From assembly GCA_017529085.1 (NCBI GenBank), contig JAFXOC010000329.1, positions 1 through 15,598 on the forward strand: 15,598 nucleotides of DNA, given 5' to 3'. Shown piece by piece: positions 13,663-15,598 of this stretch. Numbering within the stretch: position 1 is the stretch's first letter; the number at the start of each line of letters is the position of its first letter. Source of the stretch: Selenomonadaceae bacterium (GTDB taxonomy: Bacteria > Bacillota > Negativicutes > Selenomonadales > Selenomonadaceae). The position numbers and the translations under genes were made by a program. The notes beneath the pieces were generated by a model. It did not search any database and had not been told where the DNA came from. It saw only the letters and a program-made list of their open reading frames with translations.

Positions 13663-14556
13663 ATGCAAGAGGTAAAAAAGCTGGACGTTCCCACAAAGCG
13701 CGGAACGGTTTTAAACGGCGTGTTGTTTTCGTCCAAAAACGCGGATACCGTACTTATCGCCATAACGGGTATTCACGGGAATTTTTATTCCAATCCCTTC
13801 TATTACAACATCGGCGATACCATGAACGCCGCCGGCATGGATTTTATCTACGCCCAAACCAACGACGCTTTCGGGCAAATCCAAACCTATAACGTAAAAA
13901 CAGGGAATCGCGAGGTCATCGGCTCATGGAATGAGGATTTCAATTTCACCGAAGAAGACATTGAAGCATATTTGGATTACGCCGAAAATGCGGGGTATAA
14001 GCATATTATTTTGGCGGGACATTCACTTGGGGCAAACAAGGTGATTTACTATCTTTCCCGCAACAATGACGGCGGGGTTGAACATTTTGTTTTGCTAAGT
14101 CCCGCAAATATCGGCTATCTTACAAGCGACGTGACGGAGAACGAGAAAAAATTCATAAAACGTCAGGTAGAAAACGGCGATGGTGGAAAAATGCTGCCCT
14201 TCCCCCTTCTCGGGTGGATTGCCTGCATAGCAAACACCGCCTATCAATGGGTATTCGACAATATCCTTGACAATGTTCATGTGGAAAAGGACAGGGATTT
14301 TTCCGATGTGGAAAAGATTACCCACACAGGGGCTTTAGTTATCGGCACTTACGATAATTTTACCTATGGAGACCCTGCGGGATTTTTACGGAACATAAAC
14401 GAACATATGCCGACGGCTAAGGAGAACAAGCTGATTTTCTTGGAGCGCACCGGGCATATCTATCAGCAAAAGGAACAGGAGCTTGCGGATAAATTATCGG
14501 AGCTTATTTGGGACTGGCGTATGGAAGCCGAGGCAAAAGCGTCAAATAAGGAGTGA
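13663..14556 (+). CDS. Alpha/beta hydrolase
   Basis: A 297-aa protein with the alpha/beta hydrolase fold. The nucleophile elbow is LAGHSLGANK with Ser121. H265 (LERTGHIYQQ) is the likely catalytic histidine, and D231 or D237 (GTYDNFTYGD) the acid. The oxyanion strand VLIAITGIHGNFYS precedes it. No signal peptide is seen. The substrate is unknown; an ester, thioester or lactone is possible. The start at ATG 13663 follows GTGAGG/CAAGG and lies 10 nt after the upstream stop; an in-frame ATG at 13564 would overlap the previous frame by 89 nt without a ribosome site. The next gene begins 5 nt after the stop, so the two are co-translated. Confidence 0.85.
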   Translation: MQEVKKLDVPTKRGTVLNGVLFSSKNADTVLIAITGIHGNFYSNPFYYNIGDTMNAAGMDFIYAQTNDAFGQIQTYNVKTGNREVIGSWNEDFNFTEEDIEAYLDYAENAGYKHIILAGHSLGANKVIYYLSRNNDGGVEHFVLLSPANIGYLTSDVTENEKKFIKRQVENGDGGKMLPFPLLGWIACIANTAYQWVFDNILDNVHVEKDRDFSDVEKITHTGALVIGTYDNFTYGDPAGFLRNINEHMPTAKENKLIFLERTGHIYQQKEQELADKLSELIWDWRMEAEAKASNKE

Positions 14557-14561
14557 AAAGT

Positions 14562-14933
14562 ATGCCGTTTATTTTTTCAAAAGTAAATATACCGATTGAG
14601 AAGGAACAAGAACTTCAATTAAAATCCATGATGGGAGAAGCAATCGCCTTAGTTCCGGGCAAAAGCGAGGAATATCTTTTGGCGGGATTTGAAGGAAATT
14701 GCTCCATGTACCTTCGAGGAAAAGACGACGAGGCGATTGCTTACGTCGAAGTCGATATCTTCGGCAACGAGGAACATTTGGGTTACGATAGGCTGACGGC
14801 GGCGATAACAAAGATGTTCGGCGACGTGTTAAACATTTTGCCCGACCATGTTTATGTGAATTTTAGAGATATACCCGGTTGGGGAGTGGCGGGAATGTAT
14901 ATCGACAGATACCCGTCCGGGAGGAAAATTTAA
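14562..14933 (+). CDS. MIF/tautomerase-superfamily protein (phenylpyruvate tautomerase-like)
   Basis: A 123-aa protein of the MIF branch of the tautomerase superfamily, about the normal length (115-125). It begins MPFIFSKVN, leaving Pro as residue 1 after Met removal; this proline is the catalytic base that interconverts keto and enol forms. Other family marks are MGEAIALVPGKSEEYLLAGF (in the first third), YVEVDIFG and VYVNFRDIPGWGVAGMYIDR near the end. MIF proteins act as trimers. AAGGAG at 14548-14553 is 8 nt before ATG. The stop overlaps the next start (TAATG at 14931-14935). Its place beside a hydrolase and flavin/thiol genes suggests metabolism of an aromatic or electrophilic keto compound, which is inference. 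Confidence 0.85.
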   Translation: MPFIFSKVNIPIEKEQELQLKSMMGEAIALVPGKSEEYLLAGFEGNCSMYLRGKDDEAIAYVEVDIFGNEEHLGYDRLTAAITKMFGDVLNILPDHVYVNFRDIPGWGVAGMYIDRYPSGRKI

Positions 14934-15598
14934 TGGATAAAATTTCAATTATGACCTTTACCGATCCAATGATGGGTTTATCTTACGAATGTGAGCCGAT
15001 TTTTCGCAAATTAGAGACGCATTTCCCTGAAAAAATTGAATTTCGATATGTAATGAGCGGACTTGTGCGTAGCGTTTACGACTTGGTAGACCCTAATGAT
15101 TTACCGAAAGTCAACGAAGTCGCAATACGAAATTACAACGTCCGCTTGGCGAAAATCTACGAAAGCGAAGAATCCATAATGGGAATGCCAATCAATATGA
15201 CGAATTTTCACTTGTTTTCACCCGAGCACACTTCGTCAATTCCGTTAAACCTCGCCTATAAAGCGGCGCAGCTTGCGGATAAGGAAAAAGCAGATTTGTT
15301 TTTATACAATCTTCGTTACGCCACAATAGTGGACTGCCGCCCTACAACGTGTAGAGAAGAAATATTAAAAGTAGCCGACAAAACAGGGATTGACACAAAA
15401 GATTTTCTGTTGCATTTTGACGGTGAAACGGCAAAAAAAGCGTTGGAAAGCGATTTTGCCTTAGGGCAGGAATACGGACTGCGCTCTCTGCCGTCATATC
15501 TTTTTGAATACGGTGAAAAAAGAATGTTGGTTCAAGGTTTAATAGGATACGATACATTTGCGGAGATAATCGCCCAATTATCCTTGGAAAAGATAAAA
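14933..15598 (+). CDS. FrnE/DsbA-family thioredoxin-fold protein without CXXC (partial, cut by window end)
   Basis: An open frame of 222 codons from ATG 14933 with no stop before the window ends; the family usually runs to about 210-320 aa. The N-terminus ISIMTFTDPMMGLSYECEP aligns with the FrnE/DsbA opening in which the active site is DPxCxWCY; here both cysteines are replaced (M14, S17). The thioredoxin-fold helical insertion includes MPINMTNFHL and LNLAYKAAQLADKEKADLFL, and the cis-Pro loop is YGLRSLPSYLFEYG. A C-R-P-T-T-C pair is present in the helical part. It is therefore not a standard dithiol oxidoreductase; it could be an isomerase or glutathione-transferase-like member (HCCA isomerase/FrnE group). 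GGGAGG at 14919-14924 lies 8 nt before ATG, which overlaps the upstream stop. Confidence 0.82.
   Translation, partial: MDKISIMTFTDPMMGLSYECEPIFRKLETHFPEKIEFRYVMSGLVRSVYDLVDPNDLPKVNEVAIRNYNVRLAKIYESEESIMGMPINMTNFHLFSPEHTSSIPLNLAYKAAQLADKEKADLFLYNLRYATIVDCRPTTCREEILKVADKTGIDTKDFLLHFDGETAKKALESDFALGQEYGLRSLPSYLFEYGEKRMLVQGLIGYDTFAEIIAQLSLEKIK

Overview
The window looks like a chromosomal segment of an anaerobic Gram-negative Firmicute, most likely a Negativicutes (Selenomonad-type) bacterium. This is an inference. It rests on a GT9 heptosyltransferase-type LPS glycosyltransferase next to Firmicutes-style genes with strong AAGGAGG ribosome binding sites, HxlR regulators and flavin/thiol redox genes. 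No rRNA, tRNA, CRISPR array, integrase or transposase is visible.

Left flank (1-3181): a minus-strand GT9 glycosyltransferase whose ribosome binding site is buried in an 11-bp hairpin, then a divergent, well-promoted methyl-accepting chemotaxis protein that ends at a strong terminator.

Central module (about 3246-10434, all plus strand): nine genes between terminators. They are a protein with two copies of a CX2C-X49-CX2C zinc-ribbon-like domain, a small phage-type protein, a 136-aa unknown, a WYL-domain regulator, a PD-(D/E)XK nuclease-fold protein, a 100-aa unknown, a stand-alone DnaA-like AAA+ ATPase without the DNA-binding domain, a second paralogue of the small phage-type protein, and, after a 191-nt gap, a shortened FtsZ-like protein. 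The first eight are spaced or overlapped like one operon. Both cell-cycle homologues are altered: the DnaA-like protein keeps Walker A but has lost the second Walker B acid, the arginine-finger motif and the sensor-2 arginine; the FtsZ-like protein has lost the tubulin GGGTGTG signature, part of the central helix region and the second T7-loop aspartate. A regulator plus nuclease plus decoy-like replication and division proteins resembles a mobile-element or defence-type locus that I do not recognise, and it is the main candidate for something new. The function is a hypothesis only.

Right flank (10435-15598): redox and electrophile-stress genes in two HxlR-controlled blocks. The first is a minus-strand flavodoxin-like NAD(P)H/FMN reductase divergent from an HxlR regulator, which is translationally coupled to a membrane (DUF4405-like) flavodoxin fusion. 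Back-to-back consensus promoters share one -10 palindrome and lie beside an HxlR-type operator. The second is a minus-strand HxlR regulator divergent from a gene set of an internally deleted Old Yellow Enzyme remnant, an alpha/beta hydrolase, a MIF-type tautomerase and a FrnE/DsbA-like protein without the CXXC motif, cut off by the window end.
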